Assembly (NCBI GenBank): GCA_002285055.1
Contig: NQYJ01000012.1
Coordinates: 1 to 64,000 of the forward strand
Length of the DNA: 64,000 nt
Source: Candidatus Izimoplasma sp. ZiA1
GTDB lineage: Bacteria; Bacillota_I; Bacilli_A; Izemoplasmatales; Izemoplasmataceae
Direction of reading: 5' to 3'
Shown: in pieces, positions 52,697-61,175 of the stretch
How positions within the stretch are numbered: position 1 is the first letter of the stretch
How the letters are laid out: each line of letters opens with the position of its first letter
Made by a program: the position numbers and the translations under genes
The notes under the pieces: model-generated
Told to the model about the DNA's origin: nothing
The model's input: only the letters and a program-made list of their open reading frames with translations
Database searches by the model: none

Positions 52697-53260
52697 ATGA
52701 AGATTGAGATATTTAAAAAAATATTTAAGTACAATGAGGAAAAGAATGAGTTTCTTTTAGAAATGTCTTTAAATAATTTTGATGAAATGTTTGATGATTG
52801 GGATGCGTCTATAATTAGAAAAAAAGATTTAGATCCAGAGTTAGTTGATTACTTAATAGAAGCCGTTACTGAGTTACCTTATAAAGCTAAAATTGGGATA
52901 TCATTTAGACTCCATAAAAAACATAAAGATATCCGCTTAGAGGAAATAACTAAAACTGTTTTCACTAATTACTTTACATATCAAATTCATCTTAAAAACC
53001 GACAAGTATATCGGCTGTTAAAAAGGGCTTCTATATACTTAATTCTTGGATTTATTTTTATCTTATTTGCCTACAATCTTGAAAATAACACTACTGAAAT
53101 TTTGTTCGACGTTTTGGCTGAGGGCTTATTTATTGGCGGATGGGTTTTTGTTTGGGAAAGTATTTCCTTGCTATTTTTTAAAATAAAAAGTGTTTTGAGT
53201 ATAACTAAAAAATATTCAAAAATTATTAATTCTAGAATTTATTTTAATTATTTAGAATAA
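52697..53260 (+). CDS. Two-helix membrane protein of unknown function
   Basis: 187 aa. A soluble, charged N-terminal domain of about 110 residues (helical, with DFDEMFDDWD-like acidic text and RLHKKHKDIR basic text) is followed by two TM helices at about 115-133 and 142-165, then a short basic tail. I do not recognise a family. The upstream ribosome site is weak (GAGG, 10 bases before the ATG). Preceded by 230 AT-rich bases with a TATTTGTT/AACAAATA inverted repeat (52549-52573). Terminator follows. Confidence 0.72.
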   Translation: MKIEIFKKIFKYNEEKNEFLLEMSLNNFDEMFDDWDASIIRKKDLDPELVDYLIEAVTELPYKAKIGISFRLHKKHKDIRLEEITKTVFTNYFTYQIHLKNRQVYRLLKRASIYLILGFIFILFAYNLENNTTEILFDVLAEGLFIGGWVFVWESISLLFFKIKSVLSITKKYSKIINSRIYFNYLE

Positions 53261-53320
53261 AAATCAGATAGTCTCTAAATCATATTAAACTAACTTTACA
53301 AAATCAAAGCATAATTCATA

Positions 53321-53353
53321 AAAAACCTTTCAGAAAAGTACTGAAAGGTTTTT
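53321..53353. terminator. Bidirectional terminator
   Basis: A 13-bp perfect stem AAAAACCTTTCAG/CTGAAAGGTTTTT (53321-53333 with 53341-53353), 7-nt loop, between two convergent genes. Confidence 0.9.
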
Positions 53354-53356
53354 ATT

Positions 53357-54184
53357 TTATTCTTTTAACTTTGAAATTAATTGAGCTTTATTTAACTGAC
53401 TAACACCTACTAAGTTTCTTTCTTTTGCAATAGCTTTCAATTCTGCTAAGGTTTTAGATTTATAATCTATTGCTTTTGTCTCTACTGTTTTCATTATCAA
53501 TTTTGTTTTATCAATATCTTTTTGAAGTTGCTTAGTTTCCTCTAAAACCAACTTGTTCTCTTGTTTAACTTCTTTTACTTCTTTTTCTAGTTCCTTGATT
53601 TTAGTATCTTGTTTTGCAGTATCTACTATTTTACTATTTTTGATTTTTTTATTAACCTTATCTCTTTTCTTATCTCTTTTAACTTGTTCTGCAACCCCAG
53701 CTTGTAGATAAATAGCTCCTACTAATAATAGTAGTACACTCACACCTAAAACTAATGCAGTAATACTGTTTAATGGATAGAACATTAAGAAAGCACCAAA
53801 TGTAACATATCCTAAGTTAAAAATATATTGAACGATTCTTATTTTTCTTGTAGCAATATAGTTTATTAATAAGTATGATATACCTCTTATATAAATAATT
53901 AGACCAATATAAAGTTCTATATTATTTTTATAAACTATCATTAACCCAGCAAATAAGAAGTCAAGTAGTAGTTCAAGGATTAAAATTAATGAAGCATTTT
54001 TACTTGTTATTTTTTTAAATGAATATAAAAATCTCTTTAATGATAATAAGATCAATAAAACACCTATCACAATCGGTAAAAAGTCCTCAATCCATCCTAA
54101 AAAATAACCTAAGAGTGATAATAAAATAAGTAAACTTCCTAGTACAATATTTAAGTACATGTTTTTGAATACTATTTTTTTCAT
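53357..54184 (-). CDS. Membrane protein with coiled coil and Rho_N/SAP-like C-terminus
   Basis: 275 aa. Six hydrophobic helices (about residues 9-160) in an arrangement like DUF308 proteins. They are followed by a basic stretch (KRDKKRDKVNKKIK), a coiled coil of about 195-235 (KELEKEVKEVKQENKLVLEE) and a 35-residue end: KTLAELKAIAKERNLVG then NKAQLISKLKE. This last part matches the helix-extended loop-helix of the Rho N-terminal/SAP-type fold that usually binds nucleic acid. The fusion suggests a membrane protein contacting DNA or RNA on the cytoplasmic side (inference). Monocistronic. Confidence 0.75.
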   Translation of the reverse strand: MKKIVFKNMYLNIVLGSLLILLSLLGYFLGWIEDFLPIVIGVLLILLSLKRFLYSFKKITSKNASLILILELLLDFLFAGLMIVYKNNIELYIGLIIYIRGISYLLINYIATRKIRIVQYIFNLGYVTFGAFLMFYPLNSITALVLGVSVLLLLVGAIYLQAGVAEQVKRDKKRDKVNKKIKNSKIVDTAKQDTKIKELEKEVKEVKQENKLVLEETKQLQKDIDKTKLIMKTVETKAIDYKSKTLAELKAIAKERNLVGVSQLNKAQLISKLKE

Positions 54185-54282
54185 TCTTTTACCTTCTTCC
54201 TTTATATGCCTATTATACTTCTTTTTTATAAATACTTGAGAGTAAACACATTCTAACTATAAGGGTTATTAGATTTATGAGT

Positions 54283-54325
54283 AAAAAAAGAATCAAATCT
54301 GTATCCTTTCGATTTGATTCTTTTT
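54283..54325 (-). terminator. Terminator after the ABC-2 operon
   Basis: A 15-bp perfect stem AAAAAGAATCAAATC / GATTTGATTCTTTTT (54285-54299 with 54311-54325), 11-nt loop, T run on the minus strand. About 60 bases after the last gene. Confidence 0.85.
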
Positions 54326-54388
54326 GGTAAAAGTTTCTAGTGTTTTTGATCTAATCTATGATAACTACAAATGCAAAGGTTGTGAGTT

Positions 54389-55105
54389 TTACTTTGAAAG
54401 TTTACTAATAAACTTCTTATATAGGATAAAAAGCCATACTAACACCAGTAATAGAGCTAATATAAAATAGTAATAACTCATATCAATAGTGAATTTTCCA
54501 ATCCAAAATGATGGTAAAAATGAGAAGTAATACTGAACATCTTTTTCTAAGATAAATGGGATAAATATACCTATCATTACTACACCTGATAATTTCGCTA
54601 GGGCTAGACCTTCAATCTTATTTTTAGAGTAAGAAAAGACTATTAACGTACTTGTAAGACTTAATAAGCAAGTTAATAAACTTACTGATAAAAGCATTAC
54701 TAGACTCCAAGTAGTTAGTGAAAAGATGATTAATATTAAGATTGACATAAAATAAGCAATTATCAAAGGTAAGATAATTCTAGAAATTAAATAACCTTTT
54801 TTACCAAGAGGCGTAACACTTAAATGATTAATAAGGTTTAAATCATATTCATCTAGCATACTCATAGATGCCGCAAAACTAATAAAATATGGTGTTAGTA
54901 CTAATAGGAGTAAATCAAATAGTAAGAAATATTCAGTTAAAATTACGTCTTTATCAAAAAAAGATGTTAACTTAAGTTCAAGGAAAGGAATCGCAAACTT
55001 AAAGATAGAACCAATCAGAAAAGGAGCAATTAATATCATTATGATCATTCCATCTTTAAAAAGTTCAACAACAAAAACTTTAAAAGATTTAATTATCGCT
55101 TTCAT
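54389..55105 (-). CDS. ABC-2 type permease subunit (second)
   Basis: 238 aa with six hydrophobic helices, last gene of tetR-ATPase-permease-permease. The pattern of short loops and a coupling region (EYDLNLINHLSVTPLGKKGYLISRI) resembles fluoroquinolone- or multidrug-type ABC-2 permeases. Start ATG 55105, with GGAGGT before it; the longer frame begins within that site. It overlaps the previous gene by 17 bases. Confidence 0.82.
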   Translation of the reverse strand: MKAIIKSFKVFVVELFKDGMIIMILIAPFLIGSIFKFAIPFLELKLTSFFDKDVILTEYFLLFDLLLLVLTPYFISFAASMSMLDEYDLNLINHLSVTPLGKKGYLISRIILPLIIAYFMSILILIIFSLTTWSLVMLLSVSLLTCLLSLTSTLIVFSYSKNKIEGLALAKLSGVVMIGIFIPFILEKDVQYYFSFLPSFWIGKFTIDMSYYYFILALLLVLVWLFILYKKFISKLSK

Positions 55106-55784
55106 AACTACCTCCACTTTCATTGTTAAATTTGTTCTTTACTACTTTTAAGGCAATTAGAGTAATAGCGATTAAGTATAAACCTAAGGATAAGAGAGAA
55201 ATCCATAAATGACTTCCATTAATAATTAACTCAGAAATAGCGACAGCGGGATGAATGATAAACCATGGTGATTCAAGAAAAATAATATAGAATGCACCTG
55301 GAAGAATAATAAAAACCATCGCAGGAATAATTCCTAAGATAAACTGGTTCATGGAACTTGTTTTAAAAGCAAGGATTAGACCAATTGCAGAAAAGATTAA
55401 GGAACCAATAAAGACACCGATAATAAAACTAAGATAATTATTAACTGTTCCAGTTAAAACCCCAATCAGTAACGCTGAAAAGGTAGATAGAACCGCAAGT
55501 GATATCATTTTTGATATTAAGTATTCACTTGGTTTAATTGGTGATATATATAATGAATTAATTGTTCTTTCAGATATTTCAAAATGAATGATTGCCCCCA
55601 TAAAAACTAAGCCAAGCGCTGTTGGATCTGTTAAAATCATAACCCAACTTGCAGTATCACTTATTGAATCTGGTAGGGCTTTAATAGTTACTATATATAT
55701 AAAACTAAAGATAATAAACAAAAGATAGAATCCATATCTAGCTTGAAAAATAATGTCGCCTTTAATTAATTTTAATAATCTCAT
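55089..55784 (-). CDS. ABC-2 type permease subunit (first)
   Basis: 231 aa, six TM helices. The cytoplasmic segment ISERTINSLYISPIKPSEYLISK is the ABC-2 family coupling-helix text (x-R-x-x-x-x-L-x-x-x-P). It overlaps the ATPase gene by four bases and its partner permease by 17. The two permeases probably form a heterodimer with one ATPase pair. Cargo unknown. Confidence 0.85.
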   Translation of the reverse strand: MRLLKLIKGDIIFQARYGFYLLFIIFSFIYIVTIKALPDSISDTASWVMILTDPTALGLVFMGAIIHFEISERTINSLYISPIKPSEYLISKMISLAVLSTFSALLIGVLTGTVNNYLSFIIGVFIGSLIFSAIGLILAFKTSSMNQFILGIIPAMVFIILPGAFYIIFLESPWFIIHPAVAISELIINGSHLWISLLSLGLYLIAITLIALKVVKNKFNNESGGSYESDN

Positions 55785-56626
55785 TGGAGAGTTTTCCCTG
55801 TTATTTCAATGAAGATATCGTTTAAGTTAGGTTCACTACTATGGATTGATAGTAATCGATTTTCTTTTATAGCGTTTTGAAGCTCAATATCATTATAAGT
55901 TTCTGATAACTTAATACTAGCTCTTTTATCAACATTACTATCTTGATATGTATAGTTTATCATTGCTGCTCCTCTTGACATTATTAAGTTTTTAGGAGTA
56001 TCAATAACTTTAATCTCACCATCAACGATAAAAGCAACACGATCACATAACTCTGTAGCGTCATGCATATTATGTGTTGTTAGAATTATTGTTTTTCCTT
56101 TAGCTTTTTCCTTTAATATAATTTCTTTCATAACTTTTGCGTTTGTAGGGTCTAATCCACTTGTTGGTTCATCTAAAAACAATGTTTTAGGATCATGGAT
56201 TAAAGCTTTAACAAAATTCAAACGAGATTTCATTCCCTTTGAATATTCAGATACTTTTTTTGAAGCATCAAACTGTAGCCCTACTTTTTCTAGCAATGAT
56301 TCAGGGTCTTTTGCCTTTTTATATAAAGATGCAAAAAACTTCAAGTTATCAAGACCACTCATTTTTGCATATAAACTTGGAAATTCAAAATCAACACCAA
56401 TATTTTCATAAAAGTCCATATTAGCATTTTTAACTTCTTGATCATTAACTATAACATTACCAGAATAATTACTTAAAACACCTGTAAGAATTTTTTGTAG
56501 AGTGCTTTTCCCAGCACCACTAGGACCTAAAAACCCAAATATTTCCCCATCTTTTACATCAAAATTAATATTAGTCATGTACTCTTTTTTTGTATAACTA
56601 AAAGCTAAATTTTGTACTTTAATCAT
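55781..56626 (-). CDS. ABC transporter ATP-binding protein for the ABC-2 exporter
   Basis: 281 aa. Walker A GPSGAGKST near residue 37, signature YSKGMKSRLNFVKAL (S-K-G-M form common in drug/antibiotic ABC-2 ATPases), Walker B TLFLDEPTSGLDP, switch His in TTHNMHDA. The C-terminal extension (about 215-281) is typical of CcmA/DrrA-type proteins. Start ATG 56626, with GAGGAG upstream; it overlaps the tetR stop by eight bases. Confidence 0.92.
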   Translation of the reverse strand: MIKVQNLAFSYTKKEYMTNINFDVKDGEIFGFLGPSGAGKSTLQKILTGVLSNYSGNVIVNDQEVKNANMDFYENIGVDFEFPSLYAKMSGLDNLKFFASLYKKAKDPESLLEKVGLQFDASKKVSEYSKGMKSRLNFVKALIHDPKTLFLDEPTSGLDPTNAKVMKEIILKEKAKGKTIILTTHNMHDATELCDRVAFIVDGEIKVIDTPKNLIMSRGAAMINYTYQDSNVDKRASIKLSETYNDIELQNAIKENRLLSIHSSEPNLNDIFIEITGKTLQ

Positions 56627-57224
56627 GATTAATCTCCTCAAATATCTGATTAACTATCCCTTTAATTGATAGTTTAAGTGCTTCATCATAGATGGTAGTA
56701 CCTACTTCTTTTTTATGTAAAACCGAAGTCATTACAAGGCGTAATGAGGCACTATAAAGTTCTGTTTTCTTTTTATTAAAATTAGGGATAATACTAAGGA
56801 TACTTTCCATACTTATATCATCACCTTCTATATGTTCTTTAATAACTTCATCAGGTAATTGTTTAAATGTTCTTTCTAAATCTCCATTAGTCATAAAAGT
56901 CATCAAAAAAGATGATGTTAATTTTTGGTATACCTTAAAAATTAGATCTGTTATTTTTGATGGTGTTATATCATCTTTAATATCTAGAACAGTTTTGATG
57001 AACTCACTTTGTAGTTCATCATGTTTGGTCTGAAAAACTTCATAAATAAGCATCGCCTTAGATGGATAAAACAAATAAAAAGTACCTTTTGGAATATTAA
57101 CTGTTTTAACTAAACTATCAACAGTAGTCTTTTTAGCCCCATACTTTAATAGACTAACTTCTACTGCTTCATGTAGTTTTCTTTTAATATTAATCCTCTC
57201 TTTTTCTGATAGTGCTTTTGGCAT
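56619..57224 (-). CDS. TetR-family transcriptional regulator
   Basis: 201 aa. HTH at about residues 12-58 with KYGAKKTTVDSLVKTVNIPKGTF and YLFYPSKAMLIYEVF pieces. It leads the ABC-2 operon. The promoter region holds a large perfect inverted repeat overlapping the -10 and start, so autorepression relieved by an exported or toxic ligand is likely (inference). Confidence 0.92.
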   Translation of the reverse strand: MPKALSEKERINIKRKLHEAVEVSLLKYGAKKTTVDSLVKTVNIPKGTFYLFYPSKAMLIYEVFQTKHDELQSEFIKTVLDIKDDITPSKITDLIFKVYQKLTSSFLMTFMTNGDLERTFKQLPDEVIKEHIEGDDISMESILSIIPNFNKKKTELYSASLRLVMTSVLHKKEVGTTIYDEALKLSIKGIVNQIFEEINHD

Positions 57225-57234
57225 ATAATACCTC

Positions 57235-57264
57235 CTGTGACTATTTTATTAATTCTAGTCACAG
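57235..57264. promoter_or_regulatory. Inverted-repeat operator for the second TetR regulator
   Basis: CTGTGACTA (57235-57243) and TAGTCACAG (57256-57264), perfect 9-bp arms around 12 bases. It spans from the -10 to near the ribosome site of tetR. Confidence 0.8.
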
Positions 57265-57291
57265 TATATATGATAAACTTAATGATGTCAA
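57263..57291 (-). promoter_or_regulatory. Promoter of the tetR-ABC-2 operon
   Basis: Minus strand TTGACA (57286-57291), 17-bp spacer, TATACT (57263-57268). Downstream it is covered by the inverted repeat. Confidence 0.88.
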
Positions 57292-57313
57292 TAAATGATT
57301 TATTAAAACATAT

Positions 57314-57337
57314 AAAAAGCCATACAAATGGCTTTTT
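57314..57337 (-). terminator. Terminator after the ABC exporter operon
   Basis: Stem AAAAAGCCAT/ATGGCTTTTT (57314-57323 with 57328-57337), 4-nt loop. It isolates the exporter genes from the tetR promoter. Confidence 0.85.
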
Positions 57338-57363
57338 ATAACTATTTTATTAAGAGGGGTTAT

Positions 57364-59214
57364 TTAAGCTTCTGAATAATATTTAGCTTGCGCTGTCCAC
57401 ATTTTGTTGTATAATCCTTTAGCGTTTACTAATAAATCATGGTGACCTTTTTCAATTATTTCACCTTTATCTATAACGATTACCTCATCACAAAACTTAC
57501 AACTACTCATTCTGTGAGAAATAAATAACGCTGTTTTATTATATACAAGAGTGTTAAATTTTTCATAAATATCTGCTTCTGCTTTAGGATCTAAGGCAGC
57601 TGTTGGTTCATCAAGAATTACGATTCCCGAATCTTTATAAAGTGCTCTTGAAATCGCTAGTTTCTGAGCTTCACCACCAGATATCTCAACACCATTTTCT
57701 TTTGATCTTTGATAGATGATAGTGTCAATACTCTTAGGCATTTTATCTACTCGTTCACTTAATCCTGTTTTGCTTAAAGTCTCATGAACTTTATTTGCAT
57801 CTCCATTTAGTCCTGAGGATACATTGTCTTTTATACTATAAGAGAACAACTTAAAATCTTGAAACACTACTGAGAATAAGTTTTCACACACTTCTTTTGA
57901 ATAAGATTTAAGAGGGATGTTGTTAACAAGTATTTCCCCTTCAGTTGGTTCAAAAAGTCTACATAATAGTTTTACTAATGTTGTTTTACCAGCACCATTC
58001 ATTCCAACTATCGCGAGTTTTTGTCCTGCATCAATTTTTAAATTAATGTTTTTTAAAGTATATTCCTCTACATTTGGATATCTAAATGAAACATCTTTAA
58101 ACTCTATTGAAAGATTGTTAATATCAATTTCTGATATCTCACCGTATTCTTTGGTAGATTCTAGATTAAGGTATTTAAAATAATTATCTAGATAATTATT
58201 AAATAAATGAACCTTAGAATATCTTTCAACAATTAAAGTTATTGCTTGAGAGATAATTGTGATTGCTGCAACATATGCAACTACATTACCTACACTAATC
58301 AATCCATACATAGCCTTCATACCAACAAAGATATATGAAACTAAAGACAGTAATTTATTACCAAAAATGGATACTGACATTAATTTAGATCTAAATACTG
58401 AGAAGTCTCGCCATAATTCATCAGCATTTTCTCTAACAGTTTTAAGCTTACTAATGAACATCTTTTGAAGGTGATATAAACGGATATCTTTACCATATTT
58501 GTAATTTGAACATATTTGATAAAAATAACTGAACTGACGATTACCCTCAATATTAGTCATCATAATTTCATATGACTTCTCGTTATTTTTTTTCATTACA
58601 TATTTTGAAACTAAAGCTGGGATAAATAACGCCACAACTATGATTAATACACTAAAAGGGTTATTTAGTACTTTTAGTAAGAATGAGCTTTCTTCTATTT
58701 CTTTTACTACTAGTAAACCAGAAAGTAAAAACCCACCATAGAAAATACTAAGTACTGATGATAATAATTTACTAAGAACATCTTCACAATACTGTTTAGG
58801 ATCACCATTACCACTGCATCCTTCTTCTGCCATTTGAATTAGTTTCATTGTTTCATTGTCTTCAAGTAGTGAATAATCAATATTAAATGTTTTAGAAGCT
58901 ATTTTACTATCTAAATTATATTGCAGTTCAACTGAATAAACCTTATTATAGTAATTTAATAAATTATTAGTTATGCCAAGGAATAAATTGATAGCTATCA
59001 TGAGGTACGCATACCCCATAATCTCAGAACCAGGTATTCCATCAACTATCCCATCAATTATTAGATAACTAAAGAATATTGATATATAAGGGAGGATTGA
59101 GGAAATAACCGCTTGAAGGATGAAGACATAAAAATATCCTTTAGAAGCCATTTTTATTACTTTTAAGACATGAATTGTTTTACTAATATTTTCTTTAAGA
59201 GATATATTTTTCAT
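57364..59214 (-). CDS. ABC exporter half-transporter (B partner, pair 1)
   Basis: 616 aa. An exporter-type TM domain with six helices (about 20-350) is fused to an ATPase: Walker A GMNGAGKTT, signature ISGGEAQKLAISRAL, Walker B IVILDEPTAALDP and switch His in ISHRMSS. The ATPase has all consensus residues including the Walker B Glu. Start ATG 59214, with AAGGAGAG before it, one base after the upstream partner's stop. The pair likely forms a heterodimer. Strongly similar to the gene at 61176 (ending SAQAKYY). Confidence 0.92.
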   Translation of the reverse strand: MKNISLKENISKTIHVLKVIKMASKGYFYVFILQAVISSILPYISIFFSYLIIDGIVDGIPGSEIMGYAYLMIAINLFLGITNNLLNYYNKVYSVELQYNLDSKIASKTFNIDYSLLEDNETMKLIQMAEEGCSGNGDPKQYCEDVLSKLLSSVLSIFYGGFLLSGLLVVKEIEESSFLLKVLNNPFSVLIIVVALFIPALVSKYVMKKNNEKSYEIMMTNIEGNRQFSYFYQICSNYKYGKDIRLYHLQKMFISKLKTVRENADELWRDFSVFRSKLMSVSIFGNKLLSLVSYIFVGMKAMYGLISVGNVVAYVAAITIISQAITLIVERYSKVHLFNNYLDNYFKYLNLESTKEYGEISEIDINNLSIEFKDVSFRYPNVEEYTLKNINLKIDAGQKLAIVGMNGAGKTTLVKLLCRLFEPTEGEILVNNIPLKSYSKEVCENLFSVVFQDFKLFSYSIKDNVSSGLNGDANKVHETLSKTGLSERVDKMPKSIDTIIYQRSKENGVEISGGEAQKLAISRALYKDSGIVILDEPTAALDPKAEADIYEKFNTLVYNKTALFISHRMSSCKFCDEVIVIDKGEIIEKGHHDLLVNAKGLYNKMWTAQAKYYSEA

Positions 59215-59215
59215 T

Positions 59216-61006
59216 TTAAACACTCTCCTTATAATATTGAGCTTGTGTATCATATACACTCTTATATAGTTTTGATAGTTTAATTAGTTCTTGATGTGTT
59301 CCTTCTTCAACAATTTTTCCTGAATCAAGATAAATAATACGATCACAAAACTTAGTTGATGAAAGACGATGAGAGATAAAGATTGATGTTGAATCTTTAA
59401 CTAAATCTTTATATTTTAGATACATTTCTTCTTCAGCAATTGGATCAAGAGCGGCAGTTGGTTCATCTAATATTAGGATAGGAGCATCTTTATATAAAGA
59501 TCTAGCTAACATTAATTTTTGGTTTTCACCACCACTTAATCTAATACCTGATTTATCAAATGTTTGCGTTATATAAGATTTCTCCTTATTTTCAAGAGAA
59601 TCGATTTTTTCTTTTAATCCTGCTTTAAAAATTGCTTCTTGAAGTTTCTTACTATCAATATCTGTATCACTACAGCTGATGTTGTTTTCTATTGTTAATG
59701 ATAATGGTTCTGAATCCTGGAAAACAACAGAAAATAACCTCATATAATCATCAATGTTATATTTGCTAGTATCAACTCCATTAACAAGGATGGATCCGCT
59801 ATCAGGTTGGTATAAGCCTACAATTAATTTAATAATTGTCGTTTTACCTGCACCATTACTTCCAACTAAAGCTACTTTTTCACCAGCATCTATCTTAAAA
59901 GATAAATCTTTAATTGTTGGAGTTTCTGCACCTGGGTATGAGAATGTTACATCTTTAAATTCAATAGTGATTGGTTTAGTTAAATCACTTGATTTAATTT
60001 CACTTTCTTTATCATATTGATTATCATGAGTTAAACATTTTCTAAAATCATTAACTCTAATATTTGTACCTCTTAATTCATTTAGTGATAATGTGAAGCC
60101 ATTTAACCACATTGAAAACCCAGTTACGATTCCTATTAAAAATGTAAATGTCGTTAAATCAATACTTCCATTAACCACAAGGTTAAGTAAGATTAAATAT
60201 CCAGCGATATCACGAATGAATAAAAAGATTGTATTTGAAAGGTTAGCGAATAAAAACTTACCTTCAATACCTTTGATAATATTTTTTCTGTTTTTAGTTA
60301 ATCTTACAAATAATTCATCAAACCATTTACCAATATTATAGATTCTAATATCCTTACCATAATTAGGATTTGTTGAATCTTTTGATAAATAATATTTTTC
60401 TATAAATTCATCTCTCATACTGTCATTCTTTTTAAGCATATATTTATTAGCACGTTTTGTAAGAAAGAAGTTAACAATAGACATTGCTAGTAATATCCAT
60501 AAAACTAATGGAACATAAACAGCAATCAAGCATGCGTAAATAATCATTCCTACAAAATTTATAACTAATAAAGGAACTTGTTTAAGCATCATCTCAATAC
60601 CATAAAAATTACTGCTTATAGCCGCAAAAGCTTTTGAAATGATAGTTCTTCTATCTTTAGCTTCCACATTCATATAATCAGTTTTTAATTGATGTTCAGC
60701 TATTTTGATCCAAAATGTTGAAGCTCTTGTAAATGTATTTTCTGAATTATATCTTGTGAAAGACCAAAATCTTACTGCTTCAAGAATATATGCAGCTAAT
60801 ATTAAGCCACAGATAACTAAAATGTAAGTTTCCACATCAACATTATGTGTTAGTGAATAAACTAATAACGTTGTTATTACGACAGTAAAAAATGGCACAA
60901 GAAGTTCTGTAATAAAATTAAGTGATAAGAACCATTTTATTCTTGGATATTTTTTAAATGACTCCTTGTAAACATAAATGATATTATTAAATAATGAATA
61001 TTGCAT
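59216..61006 (-). CDS. ABC exporter half-transporter (A partner, pair 1)
   Basis: 596 aa. Six-helix TM domain and ATPase with Walker A GSNGAGKTT, signature LSGGENQKLMLARSL, Walker B LILDEPTAALDP and switch His in ISHRLSS. Closely related to the gene at 63007 (both end ...QYY plus a short tail and share FISHRLSSTKFC/TQFC). GGGGGAAATT before the ATG; a -35/-10 pair lies about 30 bases upstream. Confidence 0.92.
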   Translation of the reverse strand: MQYSLFNNIIYVYKESFKKYPRIKWFLSLNFITELLVPFFTVVITTLLVYSLTHNVDVETYILVICGLILAAYILEAVRFWSFTRYNSENTFTRASTFWIKIAEHQLKTDYMNVEAKDRRTIISKAFAAISSNFYGIEMMLKQVPLLVINFVGMIIYACLIAVYVPLVLWILLAMSIVNFFLTKRANKYMLKKNDSMRDEFIEKYYLSKDSTNPNYGKDIRIYNIGKWFDELFVRLTKNRKNIIKGIEGKFLFANLSNTIFLFIRDIAGYLILLNLVVNGSIDLTTFTFLIGIVTGFSMWLNGFTLSLNELRGTNIRVNDFRKCLTHDNQYDKESEIKSSDLTKPITIEFKDVTFSYPGAETPTIKDLSFKIDAGEKVALVGSNGAGKTTIIKLIVGLYQPDSGSILVNGVDTSKYNIDDYMRLFSVVFQDSEPLSLTIENNISCSDTDIDSKKLQEAIFKAGLKEKIDSLENKEKSYITQTFDKSGIRLSGGENQKLMLARSLYKDAPILILDEPTAALDPIAEEEMYLKYKDLVKDSTSIFISHRLSSTKFCDRIIYLDSGKIVEEGTHQELIKLSKLYKSVYDTQAQYYKESV

Positions 61007-61036
61007 AATTTCCCCCTAAAATTTATTCAATTTTTT

Positions 61037-61066
61037 ATTGTACTGTGCATCACACAATACCTTCAA
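61037..61066 (-). promoter_or_regulatory. Promoter of exporter pair 1
   Basis: Minus strand TTGAAG (61061-61066), 18-bp spacer, TACAAT (61037-61042). The spacer carries a small TGTG/CACA dyad that might be an operator. Confidence 0.55.
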
Positions 61067-61112
61067 TTACACACTACCATTATTTTTTATAAATATCAAG
61101 TATTTTTTTCAA

Positions 61113-61156
61113 ATAAAAAACTAAAGAAGTAATGGATATCCAAACTTCTCTAGTTT
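61113..61156 (-). terminator. Terminator after exporter pair 2
   Basis: Long imperfect stem AAAACTA-GAAGT...ACTTC-TAGTTTT (61116-61156) with an inner TGGATATCCA palindrome, and a T run on the minus strand. Confidence 0.78.
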
Positions 61157-61175
61157 TATTAGGTTAATTTAAAAT

